From the NCBI GenBank assembly GCA_963995505.1, contig OZ023180.1, positions 17,126,689 to 17,190,688 of the forward strand: a stretch of DNA of 64,000 bases. Direction: 5' to 3'. Positions 50,401 through 64,000 of the stretch are shown piece after piece (the first letter of the stretch is position 1; each line of letters starts with the position of its first letter). Made by a program: the position numbers and the translations under genes. Source of the stretch: Hypericum androsaemum. Lineage: Eukaryota > Streptophyta > Magnoliopsida > Malpighiales > Hypericaceae. The notes beneath the pieces are model-generated. The model did not search any database. It was not told where the DNA came from and saw only the letters and a program-made list of their open reading frames with translations.

Positions 50401-50503
50401 ACTCGGATCGCTCGATGTGGCGGTTCAGAGAGGCGAAGAGATCTTCGATCGCGGCGGGCGGCGCCGCCGAGGGTTTCGGCTTCTCTTTGGCTTTCGGAGC
50501 CAT
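47440..50503 (-). CDS. SRP72: Signal recognition particle subunit SRP72
   Basis: SRP72 pairs with SRP68 on SRP RNA in the cytosol and is needed for co-translational targeting to the ER. Six exons on the minus strand: 50371-50503, 50160-50296, 49439-49791, 48922-49018, 48549-48827 and 47440-48432. They sum to 1992 nt (663 residues), with GT-AG junctions and matching phases. The N-terminal two-thirds are helical TPR-like repeats (for example AYCLYRQNRLDEALETLKGQ and LESQILYRLGRMDACVDIYQ). The C-terminal part carries the SRP72 RNA-binding motif: a Lys/Arg cluster, then PRYPKGFDPANPGPPPDPER and WLPKRERSSYRPKRKDKR. A Ser/Lys-rich tail ends KKKSRR. The ATG at 50501-50503 gives the expected MAPKAKEKPKPSA start. 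A LINE inserted about 395 bp upstream may affect the promoter. Confidence 0.96.
49202..49340. repeat. 69-bp tandem duplication in an SRP72 intron
   Basis: A 69-base unit starting TCAATTAGTAGTTAGTC occurs at 49202 and again at 49271, with a few substitutions. It lies in the intron between the third and fourth SRP72 exons. Confidence 0.92.
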
Positions 50504-50881
50504 CAAAATTGCTTCCCTTTCTGTTACTATCGTTTTGAGATTTATTTGTTAGGGTGGAGAAGGAGACGACCAGCTTCCGCAGTCAAAAACTGTCGTCCGC
50601 AGTCAAAAACTCTCGGCCTATCCATCCACCCATATTTGATTTGGTTTTTTTTTTAATCCATATTTTTAAAATCAAAGTACCATATGGCTTCTCAATTCCA
50701 AACTTGTCAAATGCCGAGATTAACAGGTACAAAGAAAAGAAAGTCACAGCGCTACAATGGAAGTCTGGTCTTATAAAAAAAATTAGAGATTGAAAAAAAT
50801 TAATAAGAAATGTTTTGTTCTAGAAAATGATGTTCCGGATGATAAAATGAAGAGGAAGTAATGACCACAATTACATTATTC
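50504..50881 (-). promoter_or_regulatory. SRP72 upstream region
   Basis: The 378 bp between the SRP72 ATG and the LINE target duplication presumably hold the 5' UTR and core promoter. No motif is assigned with confidence. Confidence 0.4.
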
Positions 50882-50897
50882 AACATTTCCAAAAAGA

Positions 50898-53314
50898 CTG
50901 TTATGACTTAGTTAACTGGTCCTTTTTGAAGGCTGTTATGACTAAGTTGGGGTTCCCGCTGAAGTGGATTGCATGTGTTATGTCTTGTATTTCTTCTACT
51001 TCTTACAGTGTTTTGTTTAATGGCCAGCCCTTGCCTTGGTTTTGTGCTTCTCGTGGAATTCGGCAAGGGGATCCCCTTTCTCCCTTTTTATTCCTGTTTA
51101 TTTCTGACTCTTTTGCTCATTTTGTGGAACAGGCAAAGTTTCGAGGTTATATTCATGGGTATTCCTTGAATGGAAACTGCCCTGCTCTTACCCACATCTT
51201 ATTTGCAGATGATACACTGCTTTTTGCCAAAGCTTGCGAACGAGAGGCTAGGAACTTTAAAAATCTGTTGGACTTGTTCTCTAATGTTTCCGGCCAGGCC
51301 ATAAACTTCTCTAAGTCGTGTAATTTGTTTTCGAAAGGGGAGCCTGCAGGAAATAGGAAGCTCATTTCTGATATCTTGGAGATGGTGAAGATGCTCCCTG
51401 ATGACAATTACTTAGGTATTCCTGCTGTTTGGGGTAGGTCAAAGAAGGAGGCCTTGAGTTACATTTATGATCGATTGCTCTCGAGGACCCAAGGTTGGAA
51501 GCAGAAACTTCTTTCCATGTCAGGGAGGGAGGTCCTCATCAAGTCTGTCCTGTCTTCCATCCCTTGCTATCTCATGCAGGTTTTGATATTCCCTGTGACT
51601 TTTTGCTCCAAGTTGAATAGTTTGGTAGAGCGATTCTGGTGGTCAGGTGATGTGGACAAATGCAAAGTCCATTGGTTAAGTTGGGAGAGGTTAACATGCT
51701 CAAAATCTCAGGGTGGTCTCGGTTTTAAAGACTTCCAGCTATTTAATTTGGCATTGTTGGCCAAACAGGTGTGGAGGCTTCTCTCCAACCAAGGTTCCTT
51801 ATGCTTCAGAGTCCTGAAGGGCCTTTACTTTCACAATTCTGATATGCTTACTGCTTCTAAAGGTGCTAAACCTTCATGAATTTGGTCCAGTCTCTTTGCA
51901 GGCAAAGAGGCCCTTAAAGAGGGTCTATTCTTTCGGATTGGAAATGGGCTTTCGGTAGACATTTGGCGTGACCCTTGGGTCCCTAGCTTGCCAAACAATA
52001 GGGTTGCCTCACAGATTTTGGCTCCTTCCTCTTTGACTACTGTTTCTGACCTGTTTTTCCTTACTTCTGGTTGTTGGAATTTAGATCTCATTCGTAATTT
52101 CTTTTCGATTTCTGAGCAGGTTGCGATTTCTAACATCTTTTTGGGTTGTAGGCAAGCCCCTGACCGGCTTCTGTGGAAATTTAGCAATGATGGAAGGTAT
52201 ACTGTTAAGTTGGGATACCTCTCCTTTAAGGACTCCAGATCTTCTTCTGTGTTGTTGCCGGCTTTGGATTCAAATGACTGCCCCTTTGACCCTGGGATTT
52301 GGCGACGACTTTGGAAATTGAAAGTACCGCCGAAGCTAAAAAACTTTGTCTGGAGACTTCTCAGAAATGCTCTACCCCTTGCTGCTATTTTGTTTAGAAG
52401 ACATCTTGCTCATTCTCCCTTGTGCCAATTGTGTTGTTGTGAGGATGAGTCTGTTCTTCACATGCTTTTTTATTGTCCTCATGCCCATGCCATGTGGTTG
52501 TTAAGCCCTTTTGGTCTCAGATTCAATGGGTCGGTTCACTCGACTTTTGGCTCTTGGTTCATTTATTTCCTTGACTTGTTACAGTCGCCTGAGGACCAGG
52601 AGTTGAAGACCCTTGCTATGTATTTTTGTTGGTGTATTTGGTTGGCTAGAAACAGATTTTTGTTTGAAGGTATTATTATTGACCCTATTGACACCTTGCA
52701 CTATGCTTCTTATTTGTCTACTGAATTTTTACAGGTTTCAACCTCGAATTTGCAGCAGACAAGTAAGGTTGCAGCTTCTCCAACTTCATGGAGCATTCCG
52801 AAAATTGGAGCTGTGAAGTTCAACTGTGACGCCTCCTGGCTGAATGAGTCAGATTTGGCTGGTTTAGCTACAGTTGCTAGAAATCATTTAGGCCTCGTGT
52901 TGGAAGGTCAGACGGATGTGAGGGTGACTCTGTCGCCTTTGGAAGCCGAGCTTCTGGCTATAGAGCTTGCCCTCAAGATGATCAATGTGAAGTTTCATGG
53001 AGTCCAAACCATTGTGGAGACGGACTGCCTTTTGGCGTACAATTTCTTGAATGATCATTCCTCCTTTGTTTACTGGCAAGTGGAAGCGTTTGTCCTTAGA
53101 CTTAGGTTGTCACTTGGTGATTTGCCAAATTGTACGCTACAGATAACCCCGTGTGCTTGTAACCAGGTAGTTGACTGGTTAAGCAAATCATGTAGGCACG
53201 GGTCTCTCCCCGGGGATTGGAGGTCTGTTCCCCCTGGGGAGCTCGATGTCCTCTTGTTTACGAACTTTCCTACTTGATAGTTATAATATTTTAGTTGTGT
53301 TTTGCCCCTAAAAA
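50898..53314 (+). mobile_element. 5'-truncated plant LINE (L1-like) with an RNase H domain
   Basis: A 16-bp exact duplication, AACATTTCCAAAAAGA, flanks the insertion at 50882-50897 and 53315-53330. This is a target-primed integration signature. The element begins inside the reverse transcriptase, is oriented rightward, and ends in a short A-rich tail. The 5' truncation, flanking duplication and A-rich end are the classical result of incomplete LINE reverse transcription. Confidence 0.95.
50899..53279 (+). pseudogene. LINE ORF2 remnant (RT, zf-RVT, RNase H)
   Basis: One frame runs from the 5' truncation point to the stop at about 53277, broken only by TGA at 51877-51879. The readable order is the RT palm (ASRGIRQGDPLSPFLFLFIS; catalytic FADDTLLF), the RT thumb (LSMSGREVLIKSVLSSIPCY), the zf-RVT region (WKLKVPPKLKNFVWRLLRNA, with paired Cys and CPHAHAMW), and a C-terminal RNase H (KFNCDASW, LSPLEAELLAIELAL, ETDCLLAYN). 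The endonuclease half is missing. The frame is otherwise intact, which suggests a fairly recent insertion. Confidence 0.93.
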
Positions 53315-53330
53315 AACATTTCCAAAAAGA

Positions 53331-53930
53331 AAGTAGACAATGGATGCACTAACTAACTACTGAATATTTATAAATTGTTCATGGATTTGTATATCTCAAA
53401 GAACGCAACATTTAAGCTCAGAAAAGTCCTATATTCTATTATACAAAAAAGAAAGGCCTATTCTGTATGACGTAATCTTTGAACTTTTAGTCCATGATGA
53501 GGTAGAACTTGGATTTGGTGTTGCTCGGCCCAAGACGATTAACAAAAATAGAATAGCTGGTCCCAAATGTGTGATGACATTTTTATAATATTAGTGAATA
53601 GACGAATATTTTGGCAATGCGCATATCATTAATATCTCCATAAAGGCAAGTCATTGATTATTTTTCTTAACAGTAGAAGTTTCTCTTATTTATTAATGAT
53701 TAATGCATATCTTTTGTTATTAAAGAAATGTGTCATGTAATTATGAGGATTTACTATAATCAAGGATATCATTAATTACAATTATATTTCCAATTCTAAT
53801 AGCACATAACGTAGAAATTCTAAGGGCACGTCAGACAAAAATCTCAACGGCACACACACAGAACAACGGTACATGAGGCAAAAATCTGATTTGTCGTTGA
53901 AAAATGACGATAGGCAATTTAAAATTTTGA
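53331..53930. other. Intergenic DNA, nothing recognised
   Basis: AT-rich sequence between the LINE and a minisatellite, with no gene or defined repeat. Confidence 0.5.
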
Positions 53931-53934
53931 TGTG

Positions 53935-54170
53935 CATTTGAGAAACGATAGCACACCTTTAAAAAACTGATTGTGTTTTTCTTTTGAAACTAATGTATGT
54001 GTTGTATTTTTGCCCCTTGAGACTGATGCATCATTGTATTTTTTGCCCTTAAAATTGATGCATCTTTGTGTTTTTGCTTCTGAAACTGATGCGCCGTTGT
54101 CTTTGCCTGATGCGCCGTTGTCTTTTACCTTTAGAAAATGACGGCACACCTTCGAAAATAACGATATTTG
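53935..54170. repeat. Degenerate minisatellite, GAAACTGATGC(A/G)C units
   Basis: Several diverged units of about 35-45 bases: TTTTGAAACTAATGTATGTG, TTGAGACTGATGCATCATTG, AAAATTGATGCATCTTTG and CTGAAACTGATGCGCCGTTG. TGATGCGCCGTTGTCTTT is directly repeated at about 54088-54125. Confidence 0.75.
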
Positions 54171-54284
54171 CAAGAGGGAAAAAATGAAATTTCATTTTTG
54201 TAGAAATCTTACCCAAAATGCATGAGAAATGAAAGAGGAAGGAGAAAGGGAAAGAAAATCTAACCCAAAATACTATGGGACTAT

Positions 54285-55064
54285 AGGAATTTTCATATCT
54301 TATCCAAAACCTTAAGGTAGTGGGTAAGTGGATCTTCCACACTTATAAATCATCCCAACGTCACTTACAACTTCCAATGTGGGATTCTCTCAAAAAATGC
54401 CCCCTCAAATGAAGCCCGTTCGGCTTAAGTTTGGACGATCTTCACAATGCCTCTCGTTCTTTTAAATGGGAGTCATGCGAGCGCAACTGGCCATAGGTCC
54501 CGTTAGAGCAATTGAGTCTGATACCATATATGAATTCATATATCCTATCCATAATCTTAAGGCAGTGAATATGTGGATTTTTCACACTTATAAACCAGTC
54601 AAACCCACTTGCAACTTCAGATGTGGGATTTTCTCCAACACACACCCTCAAACGAAGCCTATTGAGCTGAAGTTTGCATGGGCCTGACACTGCCTCTCGT
54701 GCTTTCAAACGAGGGTCATGCCAGCAGAACGGGCCATGAGTCTCGTGAGAACAAGTCTACCACACTCGCAACTAGCGATATGGTAATCCCAACACGTCCC
54801 CTCAAACGAAGCCCATTGAGCCAAAGTTTGGACGGACTTTCCACTTCAACGTGCCATGACATGGGGGTGGGCAACAACAATGGGCCACAGGTCTCACAGG
54901 AGAGAGCGACTCTATTACCATATATATATATTTGAGAAACGCTCTACCATATAAAAATTTTCTATATCCTACCCCAAACCTTAAAGTAATGGATAAGTGG
55001 ATCTTCTACACTTATAAACTAGCCCAACTCACTTGCAATTTCTGATGTGAGATTCTCTCCAACA
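54285..55064 (-). mobile_element. TRIM-like miniature LTR element in a tandem array (minus orientation)
   Basis: Three diverged copies of a terminal repeat of about 110 bp (about 54285-54392, 54531-54640 and 54951-55064) share CCTTAAGG(T/C)A(G/A)TGG, CACACTTATAAA and CACTTGCAA...GATGTGGGATT. The middle copy starts TG and ends CA. Read on the minus strand, TGGTATCAGACTC (54514-54526) adjoins the middle repeat as a tRNA-Met primer site, and a G-rich purine run (complement of GCCCCCTCAAA) adjoins the next repeat as a polypurine tract. Two short non-coding internal parts, themselves partly duplicated, separate the repeats. Confidence 0.72.
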
Positions 55065-55664
55065 TGGACCAGATGCGAAAAATCTCGGCCATTAGATTAT
55101 CGCGCACGCTATTTTAAGAGAAATGAATGTTTTAGATTTCATCCAAATTGTGCTACACAGCAGCACCCAATCCTTCGCCGATGAGGTATAGCACGACAGG
55201 TCATCCATTATAGGAGCTGTCACTCACCCCTGCCCACAAAATCAACCTGGGACGATCCAAATGAAATAGCAGGACATTTTGGTAAAAGCCGAAGCCGTCG
55301 TATCATTTTATCCACGGCAGGTGGCAAATTCGCGTATTTTCTTTTTTAGGTCAATCTCTCTCTCAGCTCAGCTGTTTGCCTGTTTCCTGTCTCCCCCCTT
55401 CCTTGGAAATTATAAAAAAATCCTCCTAACAAATAATTTTAAAAATAAATAAAAATCCAAAACAACCACCGAGAAAGAGAGAGAGAAAAAGGCAAAAAAA
55501 AAACCACACCGCCCTCCAATTCCCGTCGTCGTCCACAACCCCACAACGAATCCAACGATCTCCGATCCGTTCGGTTAATGTCCAGTTAGGGTTTCGCCCT
55601 TATCGCCGCTTCCAGCGCGGGCCCCACCCCTAACCCTGCCTCTCCGCTTCGTCAGTGATCAATC
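55065..55664 (+). promoter_or_regulatory. Upstream region of the AMBRA1-like gene
   Basis: No gene. The right part, with CTCTCTCTCAG (about 55365) and a GAGAAAGAGAGAGAG run (about 55470), is the probable promoter and 5' UTR of the WD40 gene. Confidence 0.45.
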
Positions 55665-58600
55665 ATGGACCTCGATTGCGGGGGAAAGGAGATGACCGGA
55701 CAGGCCTTGCCCCAGGATCCTTCCACGCCTCCCTCGACCCATCCTCCATGGTCAGCCCCGTAAATTTCCCTGATTTTTCTTAATTCGCGATGTTTTCGAT
55801 GTGGGATTGGGCTAATTTAGGTTCATTTTTGTTGTGCTCAAGTCGGAGGAAGGCGTTTTGTTTGTTGGCGAGGAGAGAGATTTGTCCTAGAAGCAAGCAT
55901 GTCCCGAAAAGGCGGTGGGGGGAAGCTTCCCCGTGGAATTCGGATTCATCGTCAGTCCCGCTGAGCGAGCCTTCTAGGGATGCCAAGCGCGGCCTTGTTT
56001 CGTGGTACGCTCGTTTCCGGTTTTGTTGTGTTGGTTATTTCTATGGGCTGATTATTCGAGGAACTTGTTGAATGTTGATTTGACTAGGGCTGAGGCAGAG
56101 TCGCTGAGGCACCTAACAGCAAAGTACTGCCCTTTGGTGCCTCCTCCGAGGTCCACCATAGCAGCAGCATTTAGTCCGGATGGGAGAACACTTGCCTCTA
56201 CGCAGTATGTTTACTGATTGTACCTTCTGTAGTTTCCATTTGTAGATTCCGGATGTTAGCATTTTGTTCAGCTCTGATTGCTTTCTTGGTTCTTGTAGCG
56301 GCGATCATACCGTAAAGGTCATTGATTGTCGGACTGGGAACTGCTTAAAAGTGCTGAGTGGACATCGTAGGACTCCTTGGGTGGTGAGTTGGAGCTTGAT
56401 ATGTAGCATGGTCATTCAGCCGTTATATCTATCATGATTCATGATGATAAGGATATTTGTCTCCTGCTTGACACTGGTGTTTGATGCTGCCAAATTTCAC
56501 GATTATTTTTCCATCTCAGACCTTTTGATTTGTTGCGATGAGTTTGTCATTATCTTTCATGTCTAATAAAGAGTTTATGTTGCAGGTGAGGTTCCATCCA
56601 CTACATCCTGAAATACTAGCAAGTGGGAGCTTAGACTATGAAGTTCGCTTATGGAATGCTAATACAGCAGAGTGTATTGGATCTCGTGATTTTTGTAATG
56701 CCATCCCTGGATCTCATTTTCCTTTACTGCATATTTTTTGAAATCTTCAACATGCAAACTAGACACATTTTTTGTTAAATCATTAAAACTTGAATTCAAG
56801 ATGTCTAATTTTCCTCTGTTTTTTGGCTCCCAACAGATAGACCAATAGCTTCCATTGCCTTCCACGCTGAAGGTGAATTGCTGGCTGTAGCATCAGGCCA
56901 CAAGGTGCCTCTTGCTGATTTCTCAGCAGAATGTTATACTTTTCTTATGCTTGCAATAAGCCAACTGGTATGACACCCAATTGGTCCTTTTCATTTTTTC
57001 AGTTGTACATATGGCACTATAATAAGAGGGGAGAGGCATCTTCGCCGACCATCATTTTAAAAACTCGGCGTTCTCTTCGGGCTGTGCATTTTCACCCACA
57101 TGGTGCCCCATTCCTCCTAACTGCTGAGGTAAATGATATGAAGTACAGTCAGTTGATTACCTAACTTTGCTCTCGTGTGGATTACATTAATAGACTGATA
57201 TGCAGGTCAATGACCTTGACTCCTCAGATTCCTCGATGACACGGGCAACATCTCGTGGGTACTTGAGATATCCTCCTCCTGCAGTTTTTGTTGCAAATGT
57301 TCAGTCCAGTGACCGTAGTTTAGCTTCTGAACTACCACTTATGCCCTCACATGTATTGTTAGTACCTTCTTTAGCTGTAGAACACTCTCGGTTAGATGTG
57401 AATAGACATAGCAGTACAAGCACCATGCGAGTTGACTCTTCAGGTCCAACAAATTCCCAGAGAGAAGCAAATGAAGTAGACGAGCCTGGCACTTCAGCCT
57501 CTCCTATGGATACTTATCCGCCTACATCTTCTGGTTTATACCCTGCCATAGAAGGCACAGTAAGCAATTCATTTCTCTCTGAAATGCGAAATGATGTCTC
57601 TATGACTGCTGAAGATGCCATGGAGACTGATGAAGTACCTGCGCACACCTCAGTACGATCAACATCCAATGAGTTTGTGCAATTTTATCCATTTTTACCC
57701 TCTCGAGATCCAACATGGTGGGAACTACCCTTTTTGCAAGGATGGTTGATGGGTCATAGTCAAGCAGGATTTTCTGCAACACTTCCTCTTAATAGTGGCA
57801 GCCATGAAAATTCAACCCAGGACATTGGAACCTCCTTTGCATCTTACTCACCCACCAATTTGGAGGCTGCTAGGGTTGCTTTAGGAATGCCTAGCGGCAC
57901 CAACACACCTGGGCTTTCTGGGAGAGCTGGTATGAGACATCGTGGCTCTTCACGGTCACGCTTTTTTGTACCTGAATCTGAGGAAAGTAGGACTGGCAAT
58001 GGTACACAACAAGATGGAAGTGACAGTCAGCCAATAATGAACAGAATCCAGTCCGAAATTGCATCTTCACTTGCTGCTGCAGCTGCTGCCGAGTTACCTT
58101 GCACCGTAAAGCTCCGAGTCTGGTCGCATGACATCGAACATCCTTGCTCCCCTCTAAATTCTGAAAGATGTCGACTTACCATACCGCATGCGGTCCTTTG
58201 TAGGTATTGCTAAATGACTCATGGTTACTGTAAGTCTTCGTTTTTTACTTCATCTGGTGAGACAGAGCACAGTAAAACTTTAAGACCTAATGAGTCTCAG
58301 GCTTGCTTTTCCTTTGCTGGTTACTTGTGCAACTTCGCAACTAAGGTTTCTGTGCATTAATTGGTCTTTTTTTGTAGTTATGTGGATTGCTCTTTTCATT
58401 TGGCTTGATATTGTTGGATGCAATTTTTCCTAATCTTTTCTCTTTTATACAATTGTGTCCACAGTGAAATGGGTGCTCATTTCTCGCCTTGTGGAAGATA
58501 TTTAGCTGCATGTGTAGCTTGCATGCTTCCCAATGCAGAATCTGATCCTGGACTGCAGGCAGCAGCTCATCATGATACTGGGACTGCCACTTCACCTACT

Positions 58601-60507
58601 CGACATCCAATCTCTGCACATCAAGTTATGTATGAGCTTCGCATATACTCTCTGGAGGAAGCAACGTAATACTTTCTTCCGGCTTTCTATTACTCTTTTA
58701 TTTTTGAAAAAAATCTGTTATTCTCCTGTTTATACGTTTTCGCACAAGTTATTTATGCTCATTCTTTTATCTATAGTTTTGGTTCGGTGCTTGTATCACG
58801 GGCCATTAGAGCTGCTCATTGTTTGACATCAATCCAGGTCAGTGGTTTTCAATGGTTCACAAGACTTGCGTATTTTAGCTGTAGCTGCTTGTTTTCAGTG
58901 TTTCACAAGACTTCCAATGTTTCACGAATGCTAAATACTTTCTTCTTTCTCTAATTAGCCGAGTCTCGCTCATACATTCTGCATCATGTTAACTGAATTG
59001 TTATTTTAGAACGAAGTGCCATATTTCCACTATTTGCTGTTCTTTGTGTTTGGGGAGCTGAAAGGAACCTCCTTCAGCTCTTTGATTGCACTGATTAATG
59101 GTGCCAAGAGGAAGGTGGTGTCAGCGCTTTGGCTGTCTCTACCCTTGTTTTCAGCTTACAGATTGTTGGAAAACTTAGTCTTGATATCCCCCACTTGTCC
59201 TGTTCTGGAGCTGCCTGAACCTTATCCTGTGAATGCAGTTTTCTCCCACCTCTGAGCACATCCTTTTGGCTTATGGTCGTCGCCATGGATCGCTCCTTAA
59301 AAGTATTGTCATTGATGGTGAGACAACATCACCCATTTACACTGTTCTTGAGGTGAGAAGCTCACTTTATCTTGCTCTAATCACATAATGCGTTTCATCT
59401 TTTTTTTATCACAACTCACACGTACTATTTTCAATCTAAGTACACATTTAATGTATTTTAGTTATTCTGTAGTGTCAATGATTTTCCAGTTGGTGATTTT
59501 TATTGGTGGGCACTGTTGGTACTTTCATGTCTTTGCATTCTCTCTTTAATTAGTTCACCTTCTATCTTGAGATGGTTTGTGTTGACTAGGCACCGAATGT
59601 GGTTCAGGATGTTGGTTTTGTTATTCAATGTAGTTTACTTTCAAATCCTACAGCCAAATTGATGTTGCTGCAAGCATATCAGTGCTTAGTAGGGTTCATT
59701 TTCCCTCAAGAGTATGTTCACCCATCATAAGTAACTAGTATCCTAAGACTATCTCCGGTAATGTCTTGTACTTTTCAGGTTTATAGAGTTTCAGATATGG
59801 AACTTGTTAAGGTTCTCCCTAGTGCAGAGGATGAGGTTAATGTAGCATGCTTTCATCCGTTTCCTGGTGGTGGCCTTGTTTATGGAACGAAGGTATGAGC
59901 TTTGGTACTATATTTTCTTCTGATTTTTTTTCTTGTAAATGTGAAAGATGCTCTCTTTGGTATGAGCAGGAAGGTAAACTCAGAATCCTTCAATTTGATG
60001 GTGCTCCTAGTGTGACTTGCACAGCACCCAATTTCTTTTCGGAAGACCACTTGGCTGAGGTAATATTGTTGACATGTTCTTTCTGTTCTCTGGAGTAACT
60101 GTTTCATTTCCTCTGCTTGCTTTGAATGTATGGCACTTATATCAATGTGCACATTTGAGCATCCATGAGTTTCTGGCTCATGCAGAAATGCCAATGACCT
60201 TTTTTTGAGCTCAATTACTTCTGAAGAAAACATTTTCTGCAGAACAAACAGAGCGTTGTTCTCCTTTTCCGCATAGTTATGTGCATGGAGCAGTTCTTTT
60301 CTGGTGCTTGGATGAAATGTTTTGTATAATTAAGTCATAGGCCCAGCATAGTTGGTATGATCGCGGCATGTGGCGGCGTGTAGATGTTCTAGACACAAAG
60401 TTATTTATGGTTAGATGCCAAGCATATCGGTTTCTTGCAACTCGTTTCAGCTGGTTTTAAGATACTTTCATCGATAGCAGCTGCAGACTTATGCTCCTGA
60501 AGGATAA
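55665..60507 (+). CDS. AMBRA1-like WD40-repeat protein
   Basis: Plant proteins of this type resemble animal AMBRA1 (an autophagy and DDB1-CUL4 linker) in the WD40 part; the plant role is inferred. Fourteen exons: 55665-55759, 55843-56004, 56088-56204, 56299-56383, 56586-56694, 56837-56904, 57003-57128, 57206-58203, 58465-58665, 58777-58837, 59239-59352, 59779-59892, 59970-60059 and 60481-60507. Phases match and the total is 2367 nt (788 residues). N-terminal WD40 blades read TIAAAFSPDGRTLAST, VVRFHPLHPEILASGSLDYE, VRLWNANTAECIGSRDF, ELLAVASGHKLYIWHYNKRG and LRAVHFHPHGAPFLLTAEVN. A long low-complexity exon (8) follows, then C-terminal blades (EMGAHFSPCGRYLAACVAC, FSPTSEHILLAYGRRHGSLL, NVACFHPFPGGGLVYGTKEG). 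The last exon encodes only about eight residues. Two acceptor AGs in CAGCTGCAG are possible for it. Confidence 0.92.
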
Positions 60508-61589
60508 GAACAAGGCTGGCCGCCCGCTGAAACCTTTGTTACGATCAAAGCCTCTGACTGGTAATGCTTATACCGCGCCTAGACGAGATGTGATTGTGGA
60601 TACTGGAACTTCGAACGAGGCTTCTCTTGCTTTCACAGATCAGAGTCCGTATGGCTAACCGCTGAGTCTTAAAACCTGATGAGTTTCATTCATCCTCGGG
60701 GACATTTACAAGTGTATTCTTTTCTTTAAAGAAACATGTGTCCCTCCTCCCTCCCTCCCTCCCTGTGTACTTTATGTAAATGGTGTATTTTTTGTGATTT
60801 TTGTAGTTTTTATTTATTTATACGAGTCTGTATCCCTCAACCATAATGTGCTCGTCGCAGAATGAAAATCTTTTTAGAAATGTCAGCTTAGAAATGTCAT
60901 TTTATCGTCCGAGGCAGTAATGCTAATGGAAGTGCCACAGTAACAACAAAAGATACAGATGAAGGGTCGATCCAACTCCAAGGCAGAAACCCACAAATAG
61001 GCATAAGGACATCTAGGACCAATTAATAAAGGAAAAAGTTCACGTTAGTACTCTGTAGTTTTATGTTTTCAAAATTTAGCCCATGTGGCTTCACTTTTTT
61101 CAGAATTTAGTCTATGTGGTTTCAAATTGAGAATTTAATCTCTTGTGATTTGCACACTTTTTTTCGGGTAGGTCTATAGCAGCTGTCCACTCATCTGGAT
61201 TCGCCATGTCATTTTTACAGACTGCATGGCATGTCATCTCAGCCTTTTTTATCCGTGCAAATCATAAAGCCTATCTAGAACATTGACTTTTTGACAAAGC
61301 CAAAAAACTTTTCATGTAGATTATCTATAATTTGGCTTATATATATTTATAATATATTTGATAAATTATCATTTGAGTAAATACCGTTATTTTACCAAAA
61401 TTTACAGAATAATAATATTGACCAAATTTCTCAAAATAAGCCATACCAAATTAATTAACAAATATGGATACCGAATACCGAAATTGCTCACCCACCCACC
61501 CTAGTTAAAACCGAAGTATGATCGGAGGAGCTATTAAAACCACACCGTCTCGCCATTTCTACCCACTCACTCACTCTTCCCCAATCGAA
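60508..61589. other. 3' UTR of the AMBRA1-like gene and GSNOR upstream region
   Basis: Contains a (CCCT)n run at about 60744-60765. Starting at 61031 is GGAAAAAGTTCACGTTAGTA, a solitary copy of the inverted end seen in MITEs F and H, with no partner found. The GSNOR 5' UTR is short, with the gene starting at 61590. Confidence 0.5.

Positions 61590-64000
<2,411 letters not shown>

Overview
The window is nuclear DNA of a flowering plant. The evidence is plant-specific gene families with GT-AG introns (class XI myosin, an ALE2-type receptor kinase, a type I MADS-box gene), Ty3/gypsy and Ty1/copia LTR retrotransposons, an RNase H-bearing plant LINE, and many Mutator-like elements. I cannot name the species. 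The MADS and kinase families and the TE set fit a dicot or other broad-leaved angiosperm better than a grass.

Layout. 1-2348: 5' end of a myosin XI gene (-). 3118-8922: a young chromodomain-type Ty3/gypsy element with near-identical LTRs and three in-frame stops. 9153-17361: an older, heavily decayed Ty1/copia element with a snap-back inverted duplication in gag and G-box-rich LTRs. 17362-20740: AT-rich intergenic DNA. 20837-21813: an AGL62-like type I MADS gene (+), whose single intron looks like a recent gain. 23084-27629: a 12-exon pfkB sugar kinase (-). 28060-39531: a dense cluster of non-autonomous Mutator-like elements, several with exact 9-bp target duplications. One nest is three levels deep, and its outermost element carries a captured fragment of a lipoamide dehydrogenase gene. 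40530-44527: an ALE2 receptor kinase (-). 47440-50503: SRP72 (-), with a 5'-truncated LINE (50898-53314) in its upstream region. 54285-55064: a tandem TRIM-like array. 55665-60507: an AMBRA1-like WD40 gene (+). 61590-64000: the 5' part of class III alcohol dehydrogenase/GSNOR (+), running off the window.

The seven host genes are unrelated housekeeping or developmental genes and do not form a cluster or pathway. I built exon models by reading splice sites and checking that the reading frame closes. All five complete genes give lengths divisible by three. No tRNA, rRNA, CRISPR or prokaryotic system was found. The most unusual features are the transposon biology and the MADS intron.
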